NCBI GenBank assembly: GCA_029961685.1
Contig: JARWKL010000014.1
Span: forward strand, 27,253,137 to 27,317,136
Reading direction: 5' to 3'
Length of the DNA: 64,000 nucleotides
From: Aristolochia californica
Taxonomy: Eukaryota; Streptophyta; Magnoliopsida; Piperales; Aristolochiaceae
This document shows positions 1 to 12,900 of this stretch, piece by piece (the stretch's first letter is position 1; every line of letters begins with the position of its first letter). Under the pieces are notes generated by a model that saw only the letters and a list, made by a program, of their open reading frames with translations, searched no databases and was not told where the DNA came from. A program made the translations under genes and the position numbers.

Positions 1-1620
1 GCCAATAATAGATAAATACAACAAGAAAACCTAGAAATCAGAAAATACATGGACAGGCGATATGCCCTACATCCTTCTTAGGTCAAGAATTTGCTCAGAA
101 TTCTCCTCAATCCTCCTGATCCAATACCCTTCGGAGCAACTGCCAGGAGAGAACCTTCCACGTCAACCCTCCCCCCAAAAAAATAAAAAATAAAATAAAA
201 TAATAATCGAGCAAATGAACAACTGTAGTCGGATCTTGGACCTCCGACAATTTTTTACCATCCTCTACAGTATCCAGGACACGCTTAGTCTACAAGTCAA
301 GCGTACGGGAGGAGAGGTAGCCGGTAAACAACTCCGTTACTCGTAAAAAATCCGAATCAGTGCCCGCTTGCCGCCGCTTTCCGGCTCGAGTGAAGAAGAG
401 TCAACCAGAATTCAAAAAATGAAAAGCACACTCTCTTAAATCGCTTCTGACTTCTGACCGAACCGTTCCGTTTGGCTAAGAAAGTGAATGAAAGAAACCA
501 TGAATCAATACCTCTCCTAGTTCCCGTTTTCCAAATTTTATTACTATTTTTTTTTTTTTTTTTTGAAAAGAAGAATGGGGTTGAAATCCTCGAAAATAGA
601 TTTTGCCATTTTTTAATACCCGTAACGCATCCAAAATCCCTCGAAGGAAAATATCGAGTTTTAACTCTATCAGTAGATTTAATATGGAAACCAGTAACAA
701 ATCAATCAAGATATGCTGGAGAATTGACGAAGGGAGTTAATATTCCTCAAAAAAGATTTCCTGGATAAATTTCGTGGCTTTTTTGAACGATTTTTTAGGT
801 GTTTGCTCTTCACTGTTTACAGCTTGTCAGGAAAATTTCAAACTTCAATTGCCATCTTTGATTAGAAATCGGAATAGAAAAATAAAAAAAAATACACTAC
901 TATACATTTGGAAATTCTTTTAAAAAGAAGAAAGTTATGGATTTTCAAAAACCAAACGCCATGCCATGAGATACGAACAAAAACAGAGGAAAGACAGCAC
1001 CGACAAGGAACTAGAGAAAAAATTCAGCCTTTATTAGATTAAACTAGATTATTAAATTAAACTATAATTATAACAAAAAAGATGAATCAATGCAGACGAT
1101 TTCTTACCCGGAGAGTATCCCGTCTGTCGATGATTTGATCTGTTAGCAGTCGAAAGTAGAGCTCCAAAATGGTTCTATTCAATAACAATGCCTTGTCATA
1201 GCGCAAAGCATCAAATACCTTCCGCTGCTACTAGAGCCTCATTCAGGATCAATCGATTCTTTGTCGCCCGAGAAATTTGAATAAACAAAAGATCTAGGAC
1301 ATGAGCTCGAGGAAACACGCTAGCCTCTTCTGCACATTAAGAATCCACACAAGCAGAACCGGTTCTCGTCGAAATCGCCACTGTATTCAGCCAACGTAGG
1401 AGCAAAAGAAAGCACAGCGCAAGCCTTTCCCAACGAGATCGAAGCCGGAACGGTCACTCGTCATAACGGACGGAAATCGAAGCAGTTACATTGGAGAAGT
1501 GAAGGGAGAGCGAAGCAGCGGGGGGGCAAATAACGCGACGTGGGTAGAGAGAACGAGAGGGAAGCGGTAGCATTTTGCTTCAGTCTTCAGATACTGTAAG
1601 AAGACATGTTTGCCCAAGTG
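1..1620 (-). other. GC-richer edge region, possible 5' exons of an unidentified minus-strand gene
   Basis: This stretch is less AT-rich than the DNA around it. On the minus strand, about 1205-1108 reads as a coding-like segment (LRYDKALLLNR, then ELYFRLLTDQ) followed by a plausible GTAAG donor. About 385-190 reads as another coding-like segment (DSDFLRVTELFTGYL, then LSEVQDPTTVVHLLDYY) but contains one in-frame TAG. A purine-rich block near 1500-1560 could be a promoter or 5' UTR. I do not recognise the family. It could be a gene running out of the window, a pseudogene or transcribed non-coding DNA. Confidence 0.22.
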
Positions 1621-3075
1621 AGGGAGGGGCTCAATTATTGTTATCGTCAAGATGAGTTGACCGCATTATCACTAATAAGACAATCTTCTAGAAACTTTTG
1701 AAGGGTATTTTCGTCAGTGTAAAATAATGACGTCAACCAGCTGTTCACACGAGGCAACAAAATAAGTATTATTTTTCTGAAAATTTCCTCTTCTGACAAA
1801 AAAATTAAACACGGAAAGAAAACAAATTGACGGGATATGACGATTCAGAAAACGAATTGTTTATTAAAAGCATTCATGGCCTTTCACTCAACTTGAAACC
1901 CGTTGTCTCATTTGTGATCAATAATTGAATTACTTTTATACCTGGTGTCCCACCGCGCAAATCACATTTGATCATCAATGGTTAATAATAAAGTCTGCAA
2001 GCTTTTGAAAGCTTAAAGACGGTCTAAAGATCATGTGAGAAGAAGGTCCAAGAGCTGGTTTAATGTTTCTTACAAAGGTACTGGAAGGATCGGTTTTGAG
2101 GAAAAGTACTTGTTAATTACCTTTTTTCTTCTGTGTGTTTGAAAAGCAGCCTTTCATGTCTGTCCTGACTCTTGAGTAAAGTGGGATCAAATTAATAAGC
2201 TTTCGGCAATCCTCCTCTGCCGTCTGCATCATCTTCTAAAAGAATGATTTGATGAGGATACTGAGTTTCCGTGGAACATTGATGTCACTCCACATTGCTT
2301 TATTCAGAGAAAAAACTGGATTCAATCCAATCATTCCTCAGTTTAGGCAGCACGGTAAATGCCTAATTTCACTGTTGCCCTATGAAATTTATCCTAGTTT
2401 TAAGATTGAGAATAGAAGAAGAAAAAGGAGCGATGAGGTGAGATCCAGATCCAGATTTTTTATCCATTGCAGAGCAGAAAATGAAAGCTGGAAGATGCAC
2501 TTTACTCGTACTCCCCTTCAGAATTCTGGCCGGAAGTAGTCCTCTCTTATGTTTCAAAACTTGGATGTCTACATCACGAGGGGACACGTGCACAACTTCC
2601 AGGTATGGCTTTCAAGTGTCCCGTGAATGCAATATGGTCGGTCGGGTCGGTCGGGCTTATCTTTACAAGCATCTCCATCAACACATATGGCTACAATTGT
2701 AGCCCACCACTGCAATTGGGATTGGTTGGCTGTCATTAATCGCTATAGAGGGGGGGTTGAACTAGACTAGGCAGTTTACTTAGGTTCATATACATCCTAA
2801 ACATTATGTAAACTCTATAGGTGACTCTAATAGATGAAGAGGACCGACACATTATTAGACAAGTGTTGGAATCATATATGTTTCTATTATTTTAATGGTG
2901 ATGAATTGAATACATCGAAAATGTATTATTATGATTTTATTTGTGTAATTAGACACTATTCTTAATCAAACAATTTAGTGATCTCTGAAATTGAAGATTC
3001 GATATGCCAAGCAGACGCTCAAACTAAAAGTGGAAGATTTATTTATGTGAATAAGACAACTGAAGTGGAAGACCC
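1621..3075. other. Unassigned AT-rich intergenic DNA
   Basis: No convincing gene or repeat structure was seen. A short (gtcgg)n-like run lies near 2637-2657. Reading frames here are short and show no protein-family features. Confidence 0.4.
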
Positions 3076-3441
3076 TGTTGATTTCTAAGGACAAAATATA
3101 AACACAAGAGATCTTAAAGGAAGGAGAGAAGAGAATAACTATAACTCTTGGAAGAGAAGAGAAAATAAACCAAGGGAGAGAAGGAAAAGGAGAATAGAGA
3201 GAAGTCTATGGACGAATTTGAGTCAGGCTTGAATGCTCTATCCCATGCCTTGAAACTATATTTATAGTTGTGTGGAGGTGTTTACAATAACTAAAATGCC
3301 CTTAAGGTTATATGTTTCAAAAAGAAAAAGACATAAGATGACATACACTAGCTTACATAATTACAATTCTTTGTCATCTCTATGAAAAATTTTCTTAGTT
3401 ACTAGTCATACCACCCCTACACATGTGAGTGTCTTTTAACA
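3076..3441 (-). repeat. 3' LTR of the 3.1-5.3 kb element
   Basis: Direct-repeat partner of 4982-5341, with TG...CA ends. The polypurine tract sits just outside at 3442-3453. Confidence 0.82.
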
Positions 3442-4981
3442 CTCACCCTCAAACTGGTGTTTGTAACTCCACTTTGAAAATAATCTTGGTTAAGAAACTT
3501 GCATGCTTGAAAAAAAATTCCGATCTTGTGTGGCTTGAGAAGAAATTTTGGTTGCCTAACTTTGATTTATCTTCTTCTTGTTCACATCTTGCTTGTAGTC
3601 TTCATCTTGTTCTTATCTGGCTTCCCCCTTACTTGGATATTCTAGTCATATAAAATTTGATTACCATAACATGTGAAATTCTTCATTATTGGTTACCACT
3701 TTCTTGTACTTTTTCTTCTACTTTCCCCTCTCAAGTTGAGGATTTTTTTGTTATTTACCAAGAGACCCAACCTACACATCATAATGGTGAGAGAAGAAAA
3801 ATCACTCCTAGTTGTATGACAAAACTCCATATACCAATTAAAACAAATTGAAGTAGGAATTAAGAGTGTGAATAACAATATAGTAACTCTCATACTTCAA
3901 ATGGAAGGAGACACACAATGAAGTTCTTCATTCTTCCCATTAAGAAGGAGACATTTTTAGACCAATAAATAGATAAAAAGTGACCAAGTTTGACTCAAGA
4001 GGTAGATAAAAAAATAATTCCTCTATTAACATGATAATTAAGGAAACTTAAACAAATTCCAATAAGAAAGTTTTGAGATGAAACATAATAATAGAAACTT
4101 TCTAAAAAATAAAGTTTTTAAATAAAGCAATTACTTTTTAACACAACTTAACCAATTTATAAAAAAAATATTCAAGAGATAACTCTGGAATAAGGAGATT
4201 TAGTACACTTATTTGAAATCAAGAATTAGGAAACAAAAATTTCTAAATAAAAAATTTTAGACTTTATAAAATAGGAAACTAAACTCATAATAGGAAAAAC
4301 TTCTCTTAAGGAAACTAATGTAACATGAGATCAAACCAAAGAAAATTTTAAGGAAGGAAAGATACTCAAGGTGGTAAAATCTTGACTAGATTTTGAAAAT
4401 AAATAGGAAACTCAACCAACATTAGCAAGTCAAAAAGTGAAACAAAAAATTCGGCTTAAGTTCAGATCTTCGCATGCAATAAGATACCAACATGACCTTT
4501 GATTATTTCAATGTGGATATCTCTCTCTAAAAAGTTCAGATTGAGAAAATGTTTATTGGGATAGAATGTAGACTCACATATATTTCTTTTGAAATATAAT
4601 TCTCAATATAAATCATCAGTAATTTTGGTACAAACCGTTCAAGAAGTTGAACCTTATTGCTTCTACATGAAACTTTTCTATCGCTTGACCTTTATTGTTT
4701 TAGATGTCAATTTCTCTTTCTAGAAAAATCTGATTTCAACGATTATTTTTTAGTTCGAAACTAGAATCAAATATCTTTCTAATGATATATATAATTTTAT
4801 ATAGGAAAGACACGGTGAGAGAGTAAAACATCTAATGAAAAAAGGAATTTGGAAAAAAAGTACTTAAAGGAAAAACGAGAAGCTCTTTTTTTTTCCTTTT
4901 CTTCTTCTTCTTCTTCTTCCTCACTTTCTTCTCCATCTTCTTCTCCTTTTCCATCTCACATATTTGTCCACTCTGATACCA

Positions 4982-5341
4982 TGTTGATTTTTGGGGACAA
5001 GATATAAACACAAGAGATCTCAAGGGAATGAGAGAAGAGAAGAACTCTAGCTCATAGAAGAGAGAAGAGAAGAAACCAAGGGAGAACAAAAGAAGTGAAT
5101 GACAAATTTGAGCCAAGAGGAAGAGGATTGAATGCTCTACCCCATGACTTGAGGCTATATTTATAGTTTTGTGAAGGTGTTTATAATGATTACAATGCCT
5201 TTAGGGCTACATGTTTCAAAAGGAAAAAAGACATGAGAGGACATACACCAACTTGTATAATTACAATTCTTTGTTATCTTTATGAAAGTTCTCCTAATCT
5301 ACTAGTCTTGCCATCCCTACACACATGGGTGTCTTTTAACA
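4982..5341 (-). repeat. 5' LTR of the 3.1-5.3 kb element
   Basis: Direct-repeat partner of 3076-3441. The initiator tRNA-Met primer site (minus strand TGGTATCAGAG) abuts its inner end at about 4971-4981. Confidence 0.82.
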
Positions 5342-6342
5342 AGCCCTTAAGAATTGTAAAGGGTCATTTTAATGTAAAACTTTTATTTTTTTCACTTAAA
5401 ATTCTATTTTGCTTATTCTCTAAAGTGTGAATAAACTACTCAAGTGGATGAGGACATGAGCAAGAATCAAAAAAATCATTTTGAAACAATAAAAAAAAAA
5501 TTTCAAAAAGAAAAAAAAAATTAAAAGAGATAGTATCCAAAATGTAAGAATTGTTGATTTTTCTTTTGACTTTCCCTAGAATTTATCAAGTCAATGAAGT
5601 TTAGTTGACTAGATGATGTATCAAGTAACTAGATATAGTCGATCAAAACCATCAAGGGAAGCTTTTTTTAAGTTGTTTATTGGGTATATCAAATTAATTT
5701 TATGTTGAATGGAGTCGACTTAATCCTCATGTTAGGCTCAAGAACCTCATTAAGCTAGTATCGATAATAACAAACACTTCAACTATTAATAATGTGTATT
5801 TAGTATACCTTGATAGTACAAAAAACTCCAAATAAAATTTCTAACAGCATAACCATTCAATCGACCAAGGGCCGTCCATATGAACTATGGAAAAAGGGAA
5901 CAAACAACTCGGGCCAGAAAATAATCTATCCAAATACCGTAGCAGCACCCATTCGTTTGAACAAGAGAGAGAGCTTTTTGGAAGCAACCGTCTAGGGCAC
6001 TTCTCAAATGACCAAATTGAATATTCAAAACAACAAGCAAGGTAGGCCACTCAGTCCAAATGGTATGGAGTCAACCGTCTAAACAATGAAGAGAGAAAGT
6101 TCGGCCAGATTACAAATTCTAAAAATATAGCAACTTATTTATCTCAAAATAAATATATTTTATGAACTCAAATTATACCTAGTTTTTGTCAATGTTTGAA
6201 GTGTTTTCATAAGACTAAGAATGGTGATGTCATCTCTCATAATTTGTCCTAGCTAGATTTTTCTATCATTATTTCCCAACTAGAGTGAGAGAAGTATAAG
6301 ATACTAATGGTAGTATTAGTGGGGTCTAGTGTTAGTGAAGCT
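5342..6342. other. Unassigned AT-rich DNA
   Basis: No supported gene. A plus-strand frame at 5810-5995 includes KGRPYELWKKG, faintly like the TPYELW motif of copia integrases, but too little is conserved to call it. Confidence 0.35.
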
Positions 6343-7130
6343 TGTTAGATTTTACGATTTCATACTTGAGAAGTTTAGGGTTAATGACGAAAAGAGGTAA
6401 GGTGAAGTAGAAGAGATAAAAAGAAAAGAATAAGAGAGAGGAGAGATACTCATGTGAGAGGAAGGAGAGACTTAGACAACAAGAGAGGAGCTTGAGTATG
6501 AGCGTAAACCCTCTAGAGTTCTTATTTATAAAGTTAAGTAGAAACCCTAATACATGATAAAGATAAAAAAATATTAATAATCTTTAATAATTACAAGAAA
6601 TGTGATTAGTGCTTCTTTAACTCTCCCCGTCGAGTTGGTAAAAAAACATAAAAAAATTTCAAGTTTTGAACAAGTAGAAAGAAGTTGACCAACTGCTATG
6701 GTTGAAGATATCTGCTAGCTGATTTATGGTGGGAGTGTATTGCACGAATATAACACCAGGTTGTAGTTTCTCTCAAACAAAATGGAAATCAATTTTGATA
6801 TGTTTTATTTTCATGGAAAACTAGATTGGTTATGATATGAATAGTTGTCTAGTTGTTAAAATGTAATTGAATGGGTTTGGTTATTGGAAAACCAAGTTTT
6901 GTTATCATACTTAAGCCACAATAATTCGCTTAATGCATGTGATATAACCCTATGTTCTGCCTTAACATGTGATTTAGCCACAACAATTTGTTTTCTTCTT
7001 CTCAAAGTGACCAAGTTTCCTTCTATTGCAGTGCAATAACCTGAAGTAGACTTTCTATCATTTCGTGAACTAGCTAAATTTGTATCTACAGAACCTTTAA
7101 TAGATCAACGAAATGATTTTTACAGGTGAA
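6343..7130 (-). mobile_element. 3' end of a minus-strand Ty1/copia element (RNase H plus LTR)
   Basis: A degenerate copia RNase H reading (about 7110-6640, minus strand) is followed by a polypurine-like tract (ACTCGACGGGGAGAG, about 6621-6635 on the minus strand) and then an LTR-like block at 6343-6621 starting tgttag on the plus strand. The order RNase H - PPT - LTR is that of a copia 3' end. No matching 5' LTR was found nearby, so the element is truncated. Confidence 0.6.
6640..7110 (-). pseudogene. Ty1/copia RNase H remnant
   Basis: The minus strand reads SRNDRKSTSGYCTAIEG, then SELLWLKYDN, then QLADIF, with stops between. These match the order of the copia RNase H motifs (the SRNDRRSTSGYC block, the ELLWLK block and the LADIFTK block). 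Frameshifts and stops make it non-functional. Confidence 0.65.
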
Positions 7131-8394
7131 CGGGTTAAATGGATACGAAACCCAATTAATCAAGCGGCCACTATTTTACATATTATGTTCACACAGTATT
7201 GTATGGTGATGTGACGTCTTATTAGTTTATCATCTCATGCCCAACAACACCTCATATATCTACCATTCCAAAGTCTAATCGAACCGCCTTAAATTTTACC
7301 ATTATCAAACCAAAAAAAAAAAAAAATGAGTGGGTTAAACGGTATCCAAATGACACCCACTTTCTAATGATTACAATTAAGTAGATGATCTTTATGAAAT
7401 CAAATAAATGCAAAAATCAGAAAAAATGTGTATTAAATATAACAAAGAAAAGGTAAAAATTGTATTGAGTGTGACATACAAAAGGTGTTTTAAGCTTCTA
7501 CAACGGCCTCCATAGATTTAACATTTTGACAATTGCTATAATCTACAATCTACCAATAAAATTTTCCGACTATTGTACATATCGCTCATTAGATAACCCT
7601 TGTGGAATGAATAAACTCTTGTAAACAACAAAGGATGGTCCAAAATCAACGTATAATACCACCTCACTAAATTGGCCTTTGTTCATTCTAAAATATTTCA
7701 CCATGTAACCCTCGGAATTAAACTCTTTTTTAGCTTACAATTATTTGTAATCTAACCAAATGCAATACAATGAAATTAACACTTACCTAGAAAGAATTGT
7801 TGTATGTATATTCTAAGATTTGTTAATTAAAGCAAAACTCCAAAAAGAATTTAAATTGGAAAGGAAAAGGTAATAACCTTCTTCAAGAATTCATAATTCA
7901 GATCAAATAAAAAAGTCAGATTAAGATATTAGGAAAAATGTTGCTACCCCTAAATTTGGTCTTAACAGAGGAGGGAAAATCAGTGAAATTACATGCTTTG
8001 AAGTTTGAACACTTCTTTCATTTTTTGAAATATATTACATGCCTTAACGTGGACAACCTCTTTCCATAAGAATGTAAACATTGTACCCCGCTAGGGCATT
8101 TCAACGAGTCTGAAGCATGAAGAAAAAAACTGCCTCAACCCACCACCTCTTCCAGGCACTTGGGCAACGCGTCCTACCATTACTACAGCTATATCGACTT
8201 TTCACCATTATCTCTTGGAAAAAACTTCGTTTAATTACAGGTTTAGCTGCCTTTTCTAAGAAATACTAAATTTTGATAGTGACTAAGATGTCAAAACCAT
8301 TTCTCAGATGTATACCTGCATAGAAAACTCACCAGGCTAACATCTTAAAAACACAAAAATTATTTCAGTGTTAAGGAGAAGAAAATTCCCGACC
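7131..8394. other. Unassigned AT-rich DNA
   Basis: No gene, LTR or LINE signature recognised. Contains a poly-A run near 7311-7326. Confidence 0.4.
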
Positions 8395-8880
8395 CTAAGC
8401 ACTGCAATCGACGATGAGGGTCGGGGGGTGGGGACAGGGGACCACCACCCCACCCCCACCGGCTGAAAGAGGATAGGTGGGCTCCACCCTCTCTGAAATT
8501 TCCAAACAGCAGGAGGACAGACAACTCCTTCATCCACCAACGAAAGAGGGAGGGGGCAGCAGTCCCTCTCTTCTCTATAAATCAGGGTTCTAATTTAAAG
8601 AAAGCGAGCACCCCCTCCCCAAGGCAGTGTGGGGGAAGCCATCCTTGCGCCCTCCTATCAATGGAAGGGAGGGCAGAAGCAACCACCACTGGTCGAAGGA
8701 GGGGAGAGGTAGGCTCCACCTCCCCTCCGCAATTTCCAAACAGCAGGAAAGTCGACCAACGAAAGAGCAGGAGGGTGGACCACTCCTCCATCCACCAATG
8801 AAAGAGGGACGGAGCAGCGATTAAGGAAGAGCTCCCGCCATCACTGCCATGCAGCGATAACCCCTCCCATGCTGCTCCTA
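8395..8880. repeat. GC-rich segment with an internal duplication
   Basis: Two diverged copies of a roughly 100-150-bp segment lie in direct order (about 8459-8560 and about 8690-8820). Both contain the landmark aatttccaaacagcagga, and both have a close variant of catccaccaa(c/t)gaaagaggga. The region is much richer in G and C than its surroundings. Open frames cross it on both strands, but they look like a product of composition and duplication, not a protein family. Confidence 0.5.
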
Positions 8881-8959
8881 CACGTAAATGATTGCAAATC
8901 AAGTTACTCAGTTTGCTTGTTTGACTAGCAAACTTGACCAGGTTAGCTATGATTTTTTC

Positions 8960-9897
8960 TTTCACCGGATCTTACAAACCTATAATCCAAACGAAGGACC
9001 AGGAACAGGTCCGGTAGAACCCGATTCAACTGGACGGTTCAGTCCGGGCATTATAATATTGTTCAATATCATATTCTGCAATAATAGCCTGGGCTGGTAT
9101 CCCAAAACCGCTTACTCTGCATCTCTTGCGTCTTAATTAGGAGAGTTTTCAGAGCAAGGGTTGAGCTATGCGGCTGGTTTAAGCATGTAAAATGCAGGAT
9201 ATTGAAACAAGAAACTTGTTTTGCCACCCCTAGGGGGACAGATTTGCTAATTACAAATACTTCAAGAAAATATAAGCTGCATACCTTAAGCGTTCCAGTT
9301 AAATAGACCAAAGAACCTTCAAAATATCAAACCAAGTTAAATAAAACGAAAATCTTTGTCAATTATGGACTCACTTTGCTTGTCACCAAGCTTGGTTATA
9401 AAATACATCGTTGTTCTTACACAGACCAAAATGGTAAGATTTCAAACTTGATACATGTCACAGATTAAGAAAAGGTTATGTTCGATGAATCGCAGCCAAT
9501 ATGTTACATGTCAAAACTGTGGTTAAATCGGTTGATATGGCCCGAAGGAAATTAATGTATGTCATCAGAAAGACAGATCAGACTTTATCCATTAGACAAA
9601 CGGCAGTACATACAGAAAAGTAAAAATTTCATTGCATGATTGCTACAGAAGTTCACTGAACAGCTAATACAAAGACATACTGCACATGTTCAGTAGTTAC
9701 AAGGCTTGTTTACTCCTGGAAGTAGTACCATAACACATCATGGGACAAGCTGGAAGGGGTAGTGAAAAACCTTAACCTTCTTGAAGATCATTGATTTGTA
9801 TGCTTTCCCAAGCATGATTAGGTTTCCTCTGTATGTATTGGCGAAGAAAAATCCGTGACATGAAAATTAGTTCAAATCATAACTTTGCCCATAGAAG
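8960..9897. other. Region downstream of TIC40, including its presumed 3' UTR
   Basis: The TIC40 stop codon is at 9900-9898, so the minus-strand 3' UTR should lie just below it. I cannot place the polyadenylation site. Nothing else was recognised. Confidence 0.4.
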
Positions 9898-9957
9898 TCA
9901 TGGAGAACCTGTCACCCCGGGGAACAGCTCTGATATTTTGTTGAATACATCCATTAC
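9898..9957 (-). CDS. TIC40: TIC40 exon 14 with stop codon
   Basis: Reads VMDVFNKISELFPGVTGSP then TGA, the conserved C-terminus of the family. Confidence 0.95.
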   Translation of the reverse strand, partial: VMDVFNKISELFPGVTGSP

Positions 9958-12900
9958 CTGGGAAAAGCATATAACAAGTCAAAAGAATGAAAGTTTGAAC
10001 ACATGGCTGAGAAACTCAAACAAAGCAATTGGTAGATATGTGCATACAAGTTTCAAGAACACGTAACCTATGATAAGGCAATAAAGAAAGTTTTACATCA
10101 GTGTCGTGTATCACCACTGTCTATTCCAGATAAAGGTAGTCAAGAGTGAGACCGGAGTGTTTGTAGCCATGTAGTACATAATATGGCTAATTAAAGTGAG
10201 ACTAAAAGCTGGGCAGAAAATCATGACCACAACAATTCAAAAATAATTAAACGGATCAAAATTAATACAATGGATGAAAATGTAACAAGTAAATTAAGCA
10301 GCTTCTTTTTGGCATGTTATCCTGTACAGAGGTATCAGATGCTTCAGAATCACACAAATAGCGCTACATTCAGTGGAATAATAGTTGAGTACAAGATGAC
10401 AATCACGCAGGTAGCCCAACGTCAATTATACATCAAGGTCAATAGAGGATACAGAAAGTGCTTTGGGTTTTCACCTCTTTATCATTTTGATACTTTGCTA
10501 TACTCAGAGGGTTCTGCGAACACTGCATAAAGCCATAACTGTCAAAACCATAAAAAGAAAAAAAGAAAAAAACTTATTAGCAGAGAGCATGTTAATAGAC
10601 ATACATCCATGATAGCAGCTTGAACTTTGGGGTTTTGAAAGGCCATAGCAACTTCAGGATTTGCCATTATTTTTGAAATCACTTCTTCAGGAGTGAGCCC
10701 AATTTGGTCTGCAAAATTGATAGTTAAACAACAGATATATAACTTTATAAAAGAATTTGATGTTATATACTAAGAACACAGTATAATTTTCAGCTAACGG
10801 TCATAAAATCAATCATTTTCTTTAAAAATGATGAGGAAATCAAACCATACTTACTGTTGGAAGATATAGTGGACTGCTATTTTATATGGGAAAATCCTAT
10901 GCACCATTTGCAGCAAACTAGGAGTTTACAATGCCCCCCCGCCCCCCCGGCTTGAGGGGGAGTGTTGGAAGATGGGCCCAAGCCTACACGTCCAAGTGTG
11001 TGGATGATGGGCTCAAGCCCATAGACCAAGGAGAAAGCCCACACAGTGGTGGCATTATGGTAAATAAAGAGTCATCTCATAAAGATGGCACTGATGTAAT
11101 TAGCTTATGATTTATGTCTCTTATTCAATTTTACTAAGGTGAAGGGTATTCTTATAATATTAGTACTTTTGATATCTATAAATACAACTTAAGGGGGAGG
11201 GTTTGAAAAAGTCCATTACCCTAAAAAAAAATATCCAGTGTGCGAGGAGGCGTCCTTATCTGTGACTATAGAGTTGGCCCAAGTAGGTTTACCAAATTTT
11301 TCCCAACATTTCTCGGAAATATGATTAGTCCTACCACAATAAACACATTTCCGATCCCCACTATCATTTCGGCCACGGCCACGGCCACGGGTTGTGTAAG
11401 AGTGATCTCTACCTCTATTATTACCACCATGAAACTGACCATCAGGCTTACCAGTAGAAGATTGAAGGTTAAGAGTAGCTGCTTCTGAGAGAGCTCCACT
11501 TGACTCATTCTTATTTACAACTGCACCTTCAACTCGAAGAACTCTGTTAAAGGCTTGCTCAAGGGTAGTCACATCCTCATTGACCAATAACTGGGCTCTA
11601 ATAGCATCATACTCATGCCTCAAACCATCTAAAACGGACTATTTGAATCTGATTTTCTTTCTTATGAATGTCTTCAACATTCGTAGTAAAATGATGGAAT
11701 GTACTAATCTCTTGTAGTACTCCCCTCGTCTCAGTGAAATAATCAATCACTGATCTACCTTCATGCTTCATATTAAAGAACTTCACATATAACTCATAGA
11801 TCCTTGACACAAAATGGAAGCCAATGTAGTCCACATTGCCTTAGCAGTACTGCAACTCAAAGTTTGTTCACTAAATCTGGATTCCATATTGTTGGCCAAT
11901 CAAGCCATTATTAAATTATCTTCTGCCACCCAATCTTCAGTAACAGGAGGATCATCATTTATATATTTTGTCATTCTTCTGGCCCTCAGATACATCAAAA
12001 CTGATCTAGACCAGTTTGCATAATTCGATTAATTCAACCCGATGGTAGTTATCTGAATAGACTGTGAGAATTTCACATCTAAGCTCTCAGCGGTCCTCTG
12101 GACAGCAACCCGTGTACTAGAATCAGCCATTAAATATCACCAAACACCACAATTCAATACTCTAGGGCATCAATTAACCAAAGGGAAGCATTTTTCCCAA
12201 ATTTCTATGCTTGCGTAGTCAAGTGGGCCCCACACCGAATTCAATTAGGGCAATTCAGCACCCAATTCATTCAATTTAGAACCAATAGTGATCAATTCTA
12301 GCAATAGAGACCATAAATCGATGAAAGAATGACCTAATTGCAAGAAACCAGGATGACATAGACTATATGGATGCTGATGCAAGCATTGGGTTGATAACGT
12401 AGGCAGATATGATAAATTTCCTCAAATTGGGATCATCAAACACTAAATCCCAACAATTAATCAAATAGAAGCAGTAATCATTAGCCAATAGGCTAAGATA
12501 GGCAGAAAAAGGGAAAAAAATGGAATTTTTACCCTACCAGTTCAGAAATATGGGAAAAACATTCAAGAAAATTGCTGAAAATGGAGAGACGATCTACAAA
12601 ATCGAAAGAAACTTGCCCAAGACTTGCGTTACTGCTTTGATACCATGTTGGAAAATGGGCCCAAACCCACACAACCAAGGAAGGCCCACACGTCCTAGTG
12701 TGTGGAAGATGGGTTTATGCCTATAGATCAAGGAGAAGGCTCACAGGCCCACACAGTGGTGGCATTATGGTAAATAAAGAGTCATCTCATAAAGATGGCA
12801 CTGATGTAATTAGCTTATGATTTATGTCTCTTATTCAATTTTACTAAGGTGAAGGGTATTCTTATAATATTAGTACTTTTGATATCTATAAATACAACTT

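Larger units (their letters stand above)
3076..5341 (-). mobile_element. Complete non-autonomous LTR retrotransposon
   Basis: Two direct repeats (3076-3441 and 4982-5341, about 360-366 bp, TG...CA ends) enclose 1.54 kb. On the minus strand the upstream LTR ends in CAACA and is followed at once by TGGTATCAGAGTGG, a primer-binding site complementary to the 3' end of plant initiator tRNA-Met. Next to the other LTR the minus strand reads TTTGAGGGTGAG, a polypurine tract, immediately before TGTTAAAAG. PBS, PPT and LTRs are therefore all in place. The internal region has no gag or pol reading frame, so the element would depend on another element's proteins. Flanks (gaccc / agccc) are only a weak target-site duplication. 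Confidence 0.85.

Noticed and set aside
4832..5116. 94-aa minus-strand frame with a Lys-rich tail
   Set aside because: The Lys run is a ttc-repeat in the non-coding leader and LTR of the 3.1-5.3 kb element.
5810..6050. Copia integrase fragment
   Set aside because: Only one short motif-like phrase (GRPYELWKKG) with no supporting blocks on either side.
11240..11488. Plus-strand frames (MRGGVLICDY...) repeated three times in the array
   Set aside because: They are the reverse strand of gag and its zinc knuckle; repetition comes from the tandem units.
12520..12726. 68-aa plus-strand frame (MEFLPYQFRN...) in each array unit
   Set aside because: It lies across the gag leader, primer site and LTR edge, so it is a chance frame.
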